DNA of 64,000 nt from Paracoccus isoporae (GCF_900101865.1 NZ_FNAH01000012.1:1-64000), one strand, 5' to 3'. Positions 7,802 to 15,951 are shown, numbered from the stretch's first letter. Numbers and translations: made by a program. The notes: generated by a model not told the origin, from the sequence alone.

Positions 7802-8811
7802 ACCGCTTCGACTATACCCGTCCGGCCAGCGTTGCCGAAGCAGTACAGGCAGGCACGGGAGAGCAGGTCCGCTACCTGGCGGGCGGCACGAACCTGATCG
7901 ACCTGATGAAGGAAAACGTCGATCAGCCGACGACGGTAATCGACATCAATCGCCTGCCGCTGAACGCGATCGAGGAGCTGGACGGCGGAGGGCTGCGGTT
8001 AGGCGCGCTCGTGCCGAACTCTGACACGGCGTGGGACGCGCGGGTCGAGCAGCGCTATCCCTTGCTGTCTTCCGCGATCCTCGCCGGCGCCAGCCCTCAG
8101 TTGCGCAATGCCGCGACCAACGGCGGCAACCTCAACCAGCGCACGCGCTGCTATTACTTCTATGATGTCGCAACGCCGTGCAACAAGCGTAAGCCGGGCT
8201 CCGGCTGCGGTGCAATCGGCGGGGTCAATCGTATACACGCCATCCTGGGCGCGAGTGACCAATGCATCGCCACACATCCCTCGGATATGTGCGTCGCTCT
8301 GGCAGTGCTCGACGCGATTGTTCAGGTGACCGGGCCGGAAGGTGACCGCGCGATCCCGATCGCCGATTATCATCGGCTGCCCGGCGACGAGCCGTGGCGC
8401 GACAACACGCTGCGTCCGGGCGAGTTGGTGACGGGCATCGACCTACCCGCCGAGGACTTCACCAAGAACTACACCTATCTGAAGCTGCGTGATCGTCTGT
8501 CCTATGCCTTCGCGCTGGTGTCGATAGCCGTCGCGATGCGGATCGAAGGCAGCACGATCGCCGAAGCGCGGGTGGCGCTCGGCGGCGTCGCGCACAAGCC
8601 ATGGCGCAGCACCGAAGCCGAGAAGCTGCTGAAAGGCCAGCAGCCGTCGCCGCAGACATTCAGCGCCTTCGCCGATGCCCTCCTCGCCGGAGCGGTCGGT
8701 CAGTGCAAGAACGACTTCAAAATCCCGCTCGCGCGCAAGGGGATCGTCCGTGCGCTGAAGCAGGCCGCCGAGGCCACCCCGCAATCGCAGACCGACAAGC
8801 GCATCGCTTAA
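7798..8811 (+). CDS. paoB: Aldehyde oxidoreductase, FAD/[4Fe-4S] subunit
   Basis: The 337-residue product is the FAD-binding subunit. The CO-dehydrogenase flavoprotein fold shows VRYLAGGTNLIDLMKE at about 30 and ATNGGNLNQRTRCYY at about 105. The insertion with cysteines in RCYYFYDVATPCNKRKPGSG, GCGAIGG and DQCIATHPSD matches the extra [4Fe-4S] cluster known for PaoB and 4-hydroxybenzoyl-CoA reductase. Translation starts at a GTG that overlaps the paoA stop (GTGA), so the two are coupled. The C-terminal domain (about 230-335) is complete. Confidence 0.9.
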   Translation: MNRFDYTRPASVAEAVQAGTGEQVRYLAGGTNLIDLMKENVDQPTTVIDINRLPLNAIEELDGGGLRLGALVPNSDTAWDARVEQRYPLLSSAILAGASPQLRNAATNGGNLNQRTRCYYFYDVATPCNKRKPGSGCGAIGGVNRIHAILGASDQCIATHPSDMCVALAVLDAIVQVTGPEGDRAIPIADYHRLPGDEPWRDNTLRPGELVTGIDLPAEDFTKNYTYLKLRDRLSYAFALVSIAVAMRIEGSTIAEARVALGGVAHKPWRSTEAEKLLKGQQPSPQTFSAFADALLAGAVGQCKNDFKIPLARKGIVRALKQAAEATPQSQTDKRIA

Positions 8812-8823
8812 GGAGCAGACATC

Positions 8824-11070
8824 ATGGCTACCGCAGCGAAGATCGGAATCGGCAGCGCGATCAACCGCGTCGATGGCGTCGAGAAGGTCACCGGCTCGGC
8901 GCGCTACGCCGGCGAGCATCCGGTGGAGAACCTGCTGTACGGCTACATCGTCGAGGCCGCGATCGCCAAAGGCCGCGTGCTTAGCGTCGATGAGGACGCG
9001 GCTCGCGCTGTTCCTGGCGTTGTCGAGGTCATCACACATCTCAACCGGCCGCACGTCGCCTGGACAGACCACAGCTACCAGGACGAGATGAAGATTCCTG
9101 GCTCGCCGTTCCGGCCACTCTACGATGACCGCATCCAGTTCAGCCAGCAACCGATCGCGCTGGTGTTGGCCGAGACATTCGAGGCAGCGCGCTACGCCGC
9201 CAGCCTGATTGAGATCGCCTACGAGACGGAGGCGCATAACACCGACTTCGACGTCGCACTCGACGAGAAGTATGTGCCGAAGAAAAAGCGCAGCGGCTAC
9301 GTGCCACCCAAGGACCGTGGGGACGCGGCGCAGGCGTTCGCGGACGCCCCGCTCAAGGTGGCCGGCGACTACCGGCTCGCGCCGGAACACCACAATCCCA
9401 TGGAAATGTTCGGCTCCACCGTCGAATGGCACGGCGACGGCAGCATCACCGTGTGGGATAAGACCCAAGGTTCGCAGGGGGTGCATGCCTACCTTGCCAG
9501 CGTCTTCGGCTTTTCGAAAAAGAAGTTACGCGTGCTCAACCCCTATGTCGGCGGCGCCTTCGGCTCCGGACTCCGACCGCAGCATCAGGTGTTTCTCGCG
9601 GTGCTCGCCGCAAAGATGCTTGAACGCTCCGTACGGGTGACGATGACACGCCAGCAGATGTTCAGCCACGCCTACCGCCCGCAGGCGGTTCAAAGTATCG
9701 CCTTGGGCGCGGATAGGACCGGCAAGCTCACCGCGATCCGGAACGCGGCGACCACCTCCACCTCGCGTTACGAGGACAATATGGAGAATGTCGTCACATG
9801 GGGGTTGATGAATTACGACTGTCCGAACGCCGACGCTGAATACACCGTCGCTCAGATCGACACACCGACATCAGCAGACATGCGCGCGCCGGGGGCGGCA
9901 ACCGGCATGACGCTGTTCGAGATAGCAATCGACGAGATGGCCTATGCCGCCAAGGTCGACCCGCTCGAGTTTCGGCTCATCAATTACTCACCCATCGATG
10001 CAATGAACGGCACGCCCTATACCAGCAAGGCGCTGCGGGAGGCGTTCCGCGAGGGGGCCGAGGCATTCAAATGGAGTGAGCGGTCGGCCGAACCGCGATC
10101 GATGCGCGAAGGCAGCGAGCTTATCGGCTGGGGCTGCGCGACCGGCATGTGGGACGCACAATTCTCCAAGACGTCCGCCAGCGCCAAACTCACCGCCAAC
10201 GGCCACCTAGAAGTAGCATGCGCGACTTCAGACATCGGCACCGGCAGCTACACTGTGATGACCTTGGTCGCCGCCGACACGCTGGGCCTGCCCCCTGAGC
10301 AGATAACTGCCAAGCTGGGCGACTCCGACCTCCCGACTGCCCCGGTCGAGGGCGGGTCATGGGGGGCGGCATCGTCTGGGGCGGCGGTCCAACTCGCGTG
10401 CCAAGCGGTCGGCAAGAAGCTCTTGAAGGCGGCCGGGAAGATCGCCGGCGAACCGCTGGGCGGAGCGAAAATAGAAGATGTGCTGTTTGAGGACGGCTGC
10501 ATCGTGTTGAAGGACACGCCGACGGTCCGCGTGCCATTCGGCGATGCGATGCGTGCCGCCGATCTGACGGAGATCGAAGAGGAAGCAACCGCTGCTCCCG
10601 GGTTCGGCGACATGTGGAAAGGCCTCCACAAGTCAAAGAACACCCATAGCGCAATCTTCGCGGAAGTGAGGGTGGATGAGGAGTTGGGCGTTGTACGCGT
10701 CACCCGCATCGTCGACGCCGTCGCTGCTGGCCGCATCATCAACCCGAAGACTGCGCGCAGCCAGATCCTCGGCGGCGTGGTCATGGGCATTGGTATGGCG
10801 CTTCACGAGGAGACGTTCTCCGATCACCGGCTGGGTCGTTGGATGAATCACAATTTCGGCGAATACCATGTACCCGTGCACGCCGACATCCATGATATTC
10901 AAGTCATCTTCGTCGATGAACCCGATCCTGAGGTGACTCCGCTCGGAGTGAAAGGCTTGGGCGAGATTGGCATTGTCGGCACCGCTGCGGCGATCGCCAA
11001 CGCAATTTATCATGCGACTGGCAAGCGGGTCCGGTCCCTGCCGATCACGATCGACAAGATTCTGGAATGA
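8824..11070 (+). CDS. paoC: Aldehyde oxidoreductase, molybdenum subunit
   Basis: This 748-residue subunit binds the molybdenum cofactor and oxidises the substrate aldehyde to the acid. The aldehyde-oxidase hammerhead domain (about 20-130) is followed by the molybdopterin domain with PYVGGAFGSGLRPQHQVFLA, MRAPGAATGMTLFEIAIDEM and the C-terminal VKGLGEIGIVGTAAA, whose Glu714 is the expected catalytic base. Length agrees with E. coli PaoC. It lies 12 bp after paoB. I see no paoD/xdhC-type cofactor-insertion chaperone next to it, so maturation must rely on a gene elsewhere. Substrate range cannot be deduced. Confidence 0.9.
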   Translation: MATAAKIGIGSAINRVDGVEKVTGSARYAGEHPVENLLYGYIVEAAIAKGRVLSVDEDAARAVPGVVEVITHLNRPHVAWTDHSYQDEMKIPGSPFRPLYDDRIQFSQQPIALVLAETFEAARYAASLIEIAYETEAHNTDFDVALDEKYVPKKKRSGYVPPKDRGDAAQAFADAPLKVAGDYRLAPEHHNPMEMFGSTVEWHGDGSITVWDKTQGSQGVHAYLASVFGFSKKKLRVLNPYVGGAFGSGLRPQHQVFLAVLAAKMLERSVRVTMTRQQMFSHAYRPQAVQSIALGADRTGKLTAIRNAATTSTSRYEDNMENVVTWGLMNYDCPNADAEYTVAQIDTPTSADMRAPGAATGMTLFEIAIDEMAYAAKVDPLEFRLINYSPIDAMNGTPYTSKALREAFREGAEAFKWSERSAEPRSMREGSELIGWGCATGMWDAQFSKTSASAKLTANGHLEVACATSDIGTGSYTVMTLVAADTLGLPPEQITAKLGDSDLPTAPVEGGSWGAASSGAAVQLACQAVGKKLLKAAGKIAGEPLGGAKIEDVLFEDGCIVLKDTPTVRVPFGDAMRAADLTEIEEEATAAPGFGDMWKGLHKSKNTHSAIFAEVRVDEELGVVRVTRIVDAVAAGRIINPKTARSQILGGVVMGIGMALHEETFSDHRLGRWMNHNFGEYHVPVHADIHDIQVIFVDEPDPEVTPLGVKGLGEIGIVGTAAAIANAIYHATGKRVRSLPITIDKILE

Positions 11071-11223
11071 TGCACTGTTTCACGCGGGCAGCTAGCTGCC
11101 TTCGCTACACTATTGCGTCTTCCATCGCGGCGTTATCGAGCGCGTGACCGCTGGGAACGTTTCCACGGTCTCGTTCGTTATCGTGCAAACTAATACTTGG
11201 TTATTTATCTTGAGGAGTTGATG

Positions 11224-11517
11224 ATGCCCAAACTTGCGCTGTACGTGCCACTGAAGGCCAAGGCCGGAAAAGAGAGCGATGTCGCGGATTTCTTGACCTC
11301 GGCGCTACCGCTCGTTCAAGCCGAGCCCGGTACCCTGACCTGGTATGCGATCCAGGAAGGCCCCGCTGCGTACGCGATCTTTGATACGTTCGACACAGAG
11401 GAAGATCGGCAGGCGCATCTTGACGGCAAGGTTGCCGCCGCACTGATGGACAAGGCGGATGAGCTGTTTTCCGAACCGCCAGAGATTCATAAGTTCACCC
11501 TACTGGCAGCTAAATAG
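11224..11517 (+). CDS. Antibiotic-biosynthesis-type monooxygenase (YgiN-like)
   Basis: This 97-residue protein has the ABM ferredoxin-like fold: the start KLALYVPLKAKAGKESDVAD, then EPGTLTWYAIQEG and a YAIFDTFDTEEDRQAHLDGK motif. Such small dimers oxidise quinols or have unknown roles in stress. I prefer the ATG at 11224 because GAGGAG lies six bases upstream; the tandem ATG at 11221 is too close. It follows paoC after 153 bp, which contain no obvious terminator, so it may be separately expressed. Confidence 0.8.
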   Translation: MPKLALYVPLKAKAGKESDVADFLTSALPLVQAEPGTLTWYAIQEGPAAYAIFDTFDTEEDRQAHLDGKVAAALMDKADELFSEPPEIHKFTLLAAK

Positions 11518-11720
11518 CGGAGTGCTCGGCACCATTCCGTCGGGCTTGGCTGAACGGCAGACCGGGACTTCATACGTGTCACATCCCGCGTGATTATACG
11601 GCCGCTTCGTGAACAGTGTCCGACAAACGTGGTGAAGCAGTACAGGCGGGGACGCCGATGGCTGCGAAGGTGAGGGCGGGCGCTTAGGCGTCCGCTCGTC
11701 TGTTTTGAGGCCGGCGGCTA

Positions 11721-12947
11721 TCATGCGGTCGTCATGTCCCGACGTCTTTCGGACAGACCAATGAGACTGCCAACGAGGTTCAGATTATCGGAACTTCGGG
11801 CCCGCACCATGGCGCGCATATAGCCCCCTGGGCTGGCGATGCGAATCGCCGGATCCGAGCATTTGGCGTCAATGATCAGAACACAGACCATCGCCTCGTC
11901 CTCGGACATGAGTTCCATCGCCTCGATCCAGGCGGAGTGATTTATGCCTCGATCCCTCATGACATGGTGAGCCGCAACAACAAAATCGTGGAATGTAAGC
12001 TGTTCTCGGTCACTACGGGCGTCGAGATACATCTGGAAACCATCACCAGCCAGTTCGTAAAGACGCTGCGGTCCAAGCCGGGCGAGAAAATCGCTCTTGC
12101 AAGCGACGGCGCCACCCACATCATTTTTTTCTCTGCATTGCGGCGCGTCGTCAGACGCGTCGCTATCAAGACTGTCTTGCGCGGGCAAGCCCGCGTCCAT
12201 TCTCATGTGTGTAACACTACAGGACAAAGATTTTTCTTGCGTTGTATCTTGTATATAAGGCCGCTCATAATTGAGCGGTCGAACGCTTGAATTTTCAATA
12301 TTTTCTACGATTCTGACCGCTTCTCTGCTGGAGTTATCCGCAGCCTCGACATGCGCCGCCAGCTCAGAAATATCCATCCGGTGCAGCTGCCCGGCGTCGG
12401 GCCATTCGTCAATTACTTGGGCGTAATGACTGGCTGAGGGGTGGCCAACGGCTGCCATGGCCGCAATCGCCCCGTTCAGATGCCGCTTGTGGATCGAGCG
12501 AAGCCCTCGCAGTGAGGCGTGCTGATGGCGCAATGCTTCAAGATCGTCCAGACGGCTTTGAAACTCGGCAGCGCGGCGGATCGTCGGCCCGAAAAAGATA
12601 CCGCATCCGTGCCGACCGGAACGACTGCCATTGGCGGCGACGCGCTTTCCGACAAGCCCGGCGGCGACGAGCCCGGCTTCGTGGCGCCGTAGGGTCGCAG
12701 TTGAAATGCCCGCCACCCGCGCCAACTCGACCTGGGCAGCGTAACAGCACGGATCGCCGCCTGCGGTCGTCCAGTCTCGCGGCCTGGTCAAAGAAGCCAT
12801 GATGCGAAAGATGTGGGTCGCACCGTGGGTCAGGCCAAGCATGGGGGCCACACGCTCGACCAGTGAAATCAGGTGGTCCCGGCAAAGGCGTGGACCTGCG
12901 CATTCGGGGGATTGATGCCGCTCTATGGCGACAGAGGTGGTGATCAT
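11721..12947 (-). CDS. repC: RepC replication initiator
   Basis: The 408-residue protein matches RepC initiators of alphaproteobacterial plasmids. The N-terminal winged-helix domain (about 20-170) contains VERVAPMLGLTHGATHIFRI, VELARVAGISTATLRRHEAG and the GRHGCGIFFGPTIRR region. A variable linker follows (about 215-275) and then a C-terminal domain ending in YMRAMVRARSSDNLNLVGSL. RepC binds an origin normally lying within its own gene and starts replication. No repA/repB lie next to it, so it is a stand-alone repC. A GGAG site lies before the start. The upstream region holds a candidate antisense RNA. Confidence 0.9.
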   Translation of the reverse strand: MITTSVAIERHQSPECAGPRLCRDHLISLVERVAPMLGLTHGATHIFRIMASLTRPRDWTTAGGDPCCYAAQVELARVAGISTATLRRHEAGLVAAGLVGKRVAANGSRSGRHGCGIFFGPTIRRAAEFQSRLDDLEALRHQHASLRGLRSIHKRHLNGAIAAMAAVGHPSASHYAQVIDEWPDAGQLHRMDISELAAHVEAADNSSREAVRIVENIENSSVRPLNYERPYIQDTTQEKSLSCSVTHMRMDAGLPAQDSLDSDASDDAPQCREKNDVGGAVACKSDFLARLGPQRLYELAGDGFQMYLDARSDREQLTFHDFVVAAHHVMRDRGINHSAWIEAMELMSEDEAMVCVLIIDAKCSDPAIRIASPGGYMRAMVRARSSDNLNLVGSLIGLSERRRDMTTA

Positions 12948-13000
12948 TGTCTGCTCCGTTCTTTTTTGAAGACGGGGCGTCCGGGCAAGACCTTATTGTT

Positions 13001-13018
13001 CGCGCAAGCGCGTTTTTT
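13001..13018 (+). terminator. Terminator-like hairpin in the repC leader
   Basis: CGCGC-AA-GCGCG followed by six T residues, on the strand opposite to repC, about 55 bp before the repC start codon. On the sense strand the same palindrome could form a hairpin ahead of the repC ribosome site. Confidence 0.5.
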
Positions 13019-13020
13019 CG

Positions 13021-13049
13021 TTGATCTCGATGTTCGGCGAGGCTAGAAC
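13021..13049 (+). promoter_or_regulatory. Candidate promoter of an antisense RNA
   Basis: TTGATC (-35) and TAGAAC (-10) are separated by 17 bases and point away from repC, toward a terminator at 13113-13137. This arrangement matches the promoters of the counter-transcribed RNAs that lie upstream of repC in repABC plasmids. It is an inference from spacing only. Confidence 0.4.
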
Positions 13050-13055
13050 AGACCT

Positions 13056-13137
13056 AAGATGTCAGGTGCTGAGGTTTGGTAGACCTTGGTTCTAAGCCCC
13101 CCGCCGGATTGCCCCGCGCGGGGGTTTTGCTTTTTAT
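13056..13137 (+). ncRNA. Candidate antisense (ctRNA-like) regulator of repC
   Basis: A transcript from the promoter at 13021-13049 would be about 80 nt and end at a GC-rich hairpin (CCCCGCGCGGGG) with a T-rich tail. It would be complementary to the untranslated leader of repC mRNA. In repABC replicons such RNAs limit RepC synthesis and set incompatibility. No protein-coding frame explains this stretch. Confidence 0.4.
13113..13137 (+). terminator. Rho-independent terminator
   Basis: CCCCGCGCGGGG hairpin followed by GTTTTGCTTTTT on the plus strand. It has no plus-strand gene before it, which is why I assign it to the candidate antisense RNA. Confidence 0.55.
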
Positions 13138-13246
13138 GCTGCTGGTTCTGCTGCGCCTCGCTTCTGTTTTTGTTGTTCTGTCGGGAATACACCGTGTTAC
13201 GATTCCCCGCAAATTTTAGTGTTGCGGCCTAGGCGGCCATTAACAC

Positions 13247-13945
13247 TTAGTAGCTGACGAACTCGGCACGTTCATTGCCCTGATAGTCCAGATATCGGAT
13301 CGCAACCCCGCGAAGGCGGTTTGGCGTCCAGGAAGTGGGGGCACCAGTAAAGCCGCCAATACCAGTTGAGCCATAGACGTTGGTATAGCCGACCGTTTCG
13401 TAACGACGACAGGTGCCGTCGCTGCTGGTGCTGACGCATTTCTCAACCGGCTCGCGCCTGCCGCCGACCGCGCCCGCGAGCCAGGCCGGGCCATGCCCGA
13501 AGCTGGCGCGTGACCAATAGAAATCGCCTTCTGAATCATATGCGCCAGACTCGGCAATATCCTGTACGTTGTAGGATCCGTCCTGGTTGCGCGTGCGGCT
13601 GTAGTATTTGATGTGATAAAGTTCGATGCCGTAACGGTATTGGCGCACTTCCGGGGTCAGGCCATCGGGGCCGAAGGAAGCCAAGCCGGCGATGGCCGCG
13701 CCGCCCGAGCCGCCGCCCATGGGGCAGTTCCACAGCTGCAGGGGTGGTTCAATCGGAAACGGCGTGATCCTGCGGATCATCTCAACCTTGGCGGCAGCAC
13801 ACTCCGCTGACGCGGGAAAGCCGCCTGCAAGGCATAGCAGAATGGCGCAATCAATCGGATAGGCGTCGGCGGGTTCTGCTGTCACAACGAGAGTTGTCGC
13901 GGCAACAGATAGGCAGAGTGCTGATATTGAGCCTTGAATGTTCAT
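13247..13945 (-). CDS. Secreted protein of unknown function
   Basis: The 232-residue product starts with a signal peptide (MNIQGSISALCLSVAATTLV to about residue 28, cleavage near ADA-YP). A cysteine-containing segment follows (YPIDCAILLCLAGGFPASAE, then C) and a conserved-looking RRITPFPIEPPLQLWNCPMG. The rest is tyrosine- and glycine-rich without a known domain. I do not recognise a family. Its position between repC and the quorum-sensing/T4SS block and its export signal suggest a conjugation-associated envelope protein. A 9-bp inverted repeat lies in its promoter region. Confidence 0.7.
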   Translation of the reverse strand: MNIQGSISALCLSVAATTLVVTAEPADAYPIDCAILLCLAGGFPASAECAAAKVEMIRRITPFPIEPPLQLWNCPMGGGSGGAAIAGLASFGPDGLTPEVRQYRYGIELYHIKYYSRTRNQDGSYNVQDIAESGAYDSEGDFYWSRASFGHGPAWLAGAVGGRREPVEKCVSTSSDGTCRRYETVGYTNVYGSTGIGGFTGAPTSWTPNRLRGVAIRYLDYQGNERAEFVSY

Positions 13946-13961
13946 GTGGTGACCTGCACAC

Positions 13962-13990
13962 AATTGCAATTTCATACGTATATTGCAATT
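13962..13990. promoter_or_regulatory. Operator-like inverted repeat
   Basis: AATTGCAAT at 13962-13970 and ATTGCAATT at 13982-13990 are perfect inverted arms with 11 bases between. The site lies 17-45 bp upstream of the start of the secreted protein gene, where a repressor or activator dimer would bind. Confidence 0.5.
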
Positions 13991-14006
13991 TTGTACCACA
14001 TCAGGT

Positions 14007-14207
14007 TCAGGCTGAACAGTGGCGGCTTAGCTCTGCCGCTGGCAGCGGCTGGCAGAGAAGCGGCGTCGCCCGGCGGATCGCGTCATCCCAAAAAATGGAA
14101 GCATCGCCATTGTTCCAGACGTAGAGCCAACCAGAACGCTCGCCGTCGTTGACCCGCTGTGTCGGCACGGCCGACAGTCGAGGAGCTTCTATTGCACGTC
14201 GTGTCAT
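14007..14207 (-). CDS. Small hypothetical protein
   Basis: The 66-residue frame MTRRAIEAPRLSAVPTQRVN then SGWLYVWNNGDASIFWDDAI looks like a real small protein. An AGAGAG ribosome site precedes the ATG at 14207, and the composition is protein-like. No family is recognised. It lies 3' of luxR on the same strand, 114 bp downstream, and could be co-transcribed with it. Confidence 0.45.
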   Translation of the reverse strand: MTRRAIEAPRLSAVPTQRVNDGERSGWLYVWNNGDASIFWDDAIRRATPLLCQPLPAAELSRHCSA

Positions 14208-14290
14208 CAGTTTCTCTCTGACCAATTGATATAGGTTATCGCCAATCCGCACTGCCTATTGATCGGCGAACCAGTAACCGGTCAAGTATG

Positions 14291-14327
14291 ATACCCGATT
14301 AGCTTACCCATTCGGGTATGCTAATCG
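14291..14327. promoter_or_regulatory. Nested inverted repeats at the luxR 3' end
   Basis: Two overlapping palindromes are present: ATACCCGA (14291-14298) with TCGGGTAT (14312-14319), and CGATTAGC (14296-14303) with GCTAATCG (14320-14327). The central CCATTCGGGTA also occurs, inverted, in front of luxR. It may be a second LuxR binding site or a terminator-like hairpin for luxR. Confidence 0.5.
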
Positions 14328-14941
14328 AAATAGTGTCGTGCCATGGCTATAGCGACGGCATTGGTCGCGCTTGCAGCGCCGAGCTTCGTTTTTGACCTTT
14401 CAAGACGAACCTTCACGGTTGCTGGCGAAATGCCGAGCGCTCGGGCCGCCTCCTTGTAGCTCATTCCGTCCCGCTGTGCCTTGAGAACGTCCAACTCACC
14501 GGGCGTCAGTGTGGCAAAGTTATAGAGTATATCCAGCCAGGACGAAAACTTGACGTTTAGCGTGGCGAGTTCCGCGTCTGTCAACTCGCGGTCGTTTCGG
14601 GCAACAGTAAGGAATGAGCGCCTGCCGTTGACCTTCTTGGCGAGGACCGCTCCATAGGTAAGGCCATAAGCTCTTGCGGCCTCAAACAGCCCGCCGATGT
14701 CATCGATTGGAACCTCTGACCAGCGAAGGGCGCCTTCACGCGACGAAGCCCAGGCTACAATTGGGTCACGGAAGATATAATTATGCTCGACGTAAATCTT
14801 GTTCCAACTTTCTGGAAATCGGTTCAGCAAATGCTCTGCATTGATGAAGTCGACGTTGAGTCCGAGGATCCAACCCGTTGACCCGACACTGTAGAGGTAG
14901 TCCTGTACTTCCCGGAAATTGGGTATCAGTTGTTCAAGCAT
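14321..14941 (-). CDS. luxR: LuxR-type quorum-sensing regulator
   Basis: The 206-residue protein has an autoinducer-binding domain (about 15-130) with the conserved aromatic/acidic pattern W-KIY-...-FRDPIVAWAS...ALRW. A LuxR helix-turn-helix follows (about 140-200: LTPGELDVLKAQRDGMSYKE, ARALGISPATVKVRLERS). It would bind an acyl-homoserine lactone and control nearby promoters, as TraR does for Ti plasmid transfer. It is divergent from the luxI gene and separated from it by a palindrome-rich region. Confidence 0.9.
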   Translation of the reverse strand: MLEQLIPNFREVQDYLYSVGSTGWILGLNVDFINAEHLLNRFPESWNKIYVEHNYIFRDPIVAWASSREGALRWSEVPIDDIGGLFEAARAYGLTYGAVLAKKVNGRRSFLTVARNDRELTDAELATLNVKFSSWLDILYNFATLTPGELDVLKAQRDGMSYKEAARALGISPATVKVRLERSKTKLGAASATNAVAIAMARHYFD

Positions 14942-14950
14942 GATACGACA

Positions 14951-14992
14951 TTACCCATTTGGCTTACCCGAATGGCTATACCAAATGGGTAA
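14951..14992. promoter_or_regulatory. 12-bp inverted repeat, candidate LuxR box
   Basis: TTACCCATTTGG (14951-14962) and CCAAATGGGTAA (14981-14992) are perfect inverted arms with an 18-bp spacer. Inside lies an imperfect palindrome CCATTTGG...CCGAATGG. The site is 9 bp upstream of luxR and upstream of the divergent luxI unit, where a LuxR box is expected. Confidence 0.6.
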
Positions 14993-15061
14993 GCTGGTCG
15001 AAGTGTCAATGACAATGAGATACGCGCCGTCTATCAAGAGGTGAGCTTTGGATGGTGCAGC

Positions 15062-15271
15062 ATGATACGGAACACGAAAGTTGTTGGTGTAGCAGAGTTT
15101 ACACGGGATATGGCGCAGACGCTGACCGACTATTTCGACACCTACGCGGTTGAAGGTATCGTGAGCATTGAACTTGGAGATGATGGGACGCTGTGGCTTC
15201 CCAACAGGCGGCTGGGCGGCCGACAGTTCTTGGGCATGGCAAAGTTACCTGCTGAGGCAAAGATTTTTTGA
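15062..15271 (+). CDS. Small protein upstream of luxI
   Basis: A frame of about 69 residues reads MIRNTKVVGVAEFTRDMAQT, LTDYFDTYAVEGIVSIELGD and DGTLWLPNRRLGGRQFLGMA. It ends four bases into the luxI frame (TTGA overlap), which argues for a translated and coupled gene. I know of no named family. By position it might modulate the quorum-sensing pair, as small antiactivators do on Ti plasmids, but no sequence feature supports that directly. A GTG at 15041 is an alternative start. Confidence 0.5.
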   Translation: MIRNTKVVGVAEFTRDMAQTLTDYFDTYAVEGIVSIELGDDGTLWLPNRRLGGRQFLGMAKLPAEAKIF

Positions 15272-15951
15272 ACGTGACCAGCATGCATAGAGACCTTCAG
15301 ACAGCCGTCCTGCGGCTGCCACAAACAGTTCGTGATTGGGACCTGGTGGCGAAGTTCCTTGCTTTCCGGAAAGAAATTTTCGTTGACCACAAAGGCTGGC
15401 CGATCTTTCACACCGACGAGCTTGAGTTCGACAACTATGATGGTGGCTTTGATCCAGTCTATATCGTCGCCCACCGTGGCCGTGATGTTGTTGGTGGACT
15501 GCGGCTGAAACGGACCGACGGGCGCTTTGGCTCGGGGTCGGTGACGTATTCATACATGATCCGGGATGCGTGGCTTGGATTATTGCCGGGGCTGCCCCAA
15601 AACCTTTGCGCGGTCGAGCCGCCAGTAAGCACGAGCGTTTGGGAGATGACGCGCTTTGTTGCGGCCCGCGAACCCGAGGTTGTCGAAGCCCTGCTCTTGG
15701 CTGCTAACGACTTTCTGTTTACAGAATCTGCAGACGAATGCCTGTTTCTAGGCTCCCGAGCCTTTCCACGCTTAGCACGCATGCTTGGTTGGGACGTGCA
15801 GCTCATGGGGGAAGTCGTCGGTAATGACGACGGCAAGTTTGTAGCGTTTCGGTGCCCGGTTATGGATCCTGCAACGGCTCTGACGAAATGTCGGGGGCTG
15901 GATCGCCTGCTTGGGCGCGGAACGTCCGGTATGCTTCCCATCCTATCGTAG
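15268..15951 (+). CDS. luxI: Acyl-homoserine lactone synthase
   Basis: The 227-residue protein shows the LuxI signature: FRKEIFVDHKGWPI with the invariant Arg, Phe and Trp, DELEFDNYD with the conserved acidic residues, VGGLRLKRTD, and VWEMTRFVA with the catalytic Glu and Arg. It would make an acyl-HSL from S-adenosylmethionine and acyl-ACP. The usual length is about 200-220. The TTG at 15268 overlaps the previous stop; the ATG at 15283 is an alternative. The 3' 92 bp overlap the antisense gene ending at 15860. Confidence 0.9.
   Translation: MNVTSMHRDLQTAVLRLPQTVRDWDLVAKFLAFRKEIFVDHKGWPIFHTDELEFDNYDGGFDPVYIVAHRGRDVVGGLRLKRTDGRFGSGSVTYSYMIRDAWLGLLPGLPQNLCAVEPPVSTSVWEMTRFVAAREPEVVEALLLAANDFLFTESADECLFLGSRAFPRLARMLGWDVQLMGEVVGNDDGKFVAFRCPVMDPATALTKCRGLDRLLGRGTSGMLPILS

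Noticed and set aside
8443-9486. A 347-codon frame antisense to paoB and paoC
   Set aside because: It crosses two well-supported genes and shows no recognisable motif.
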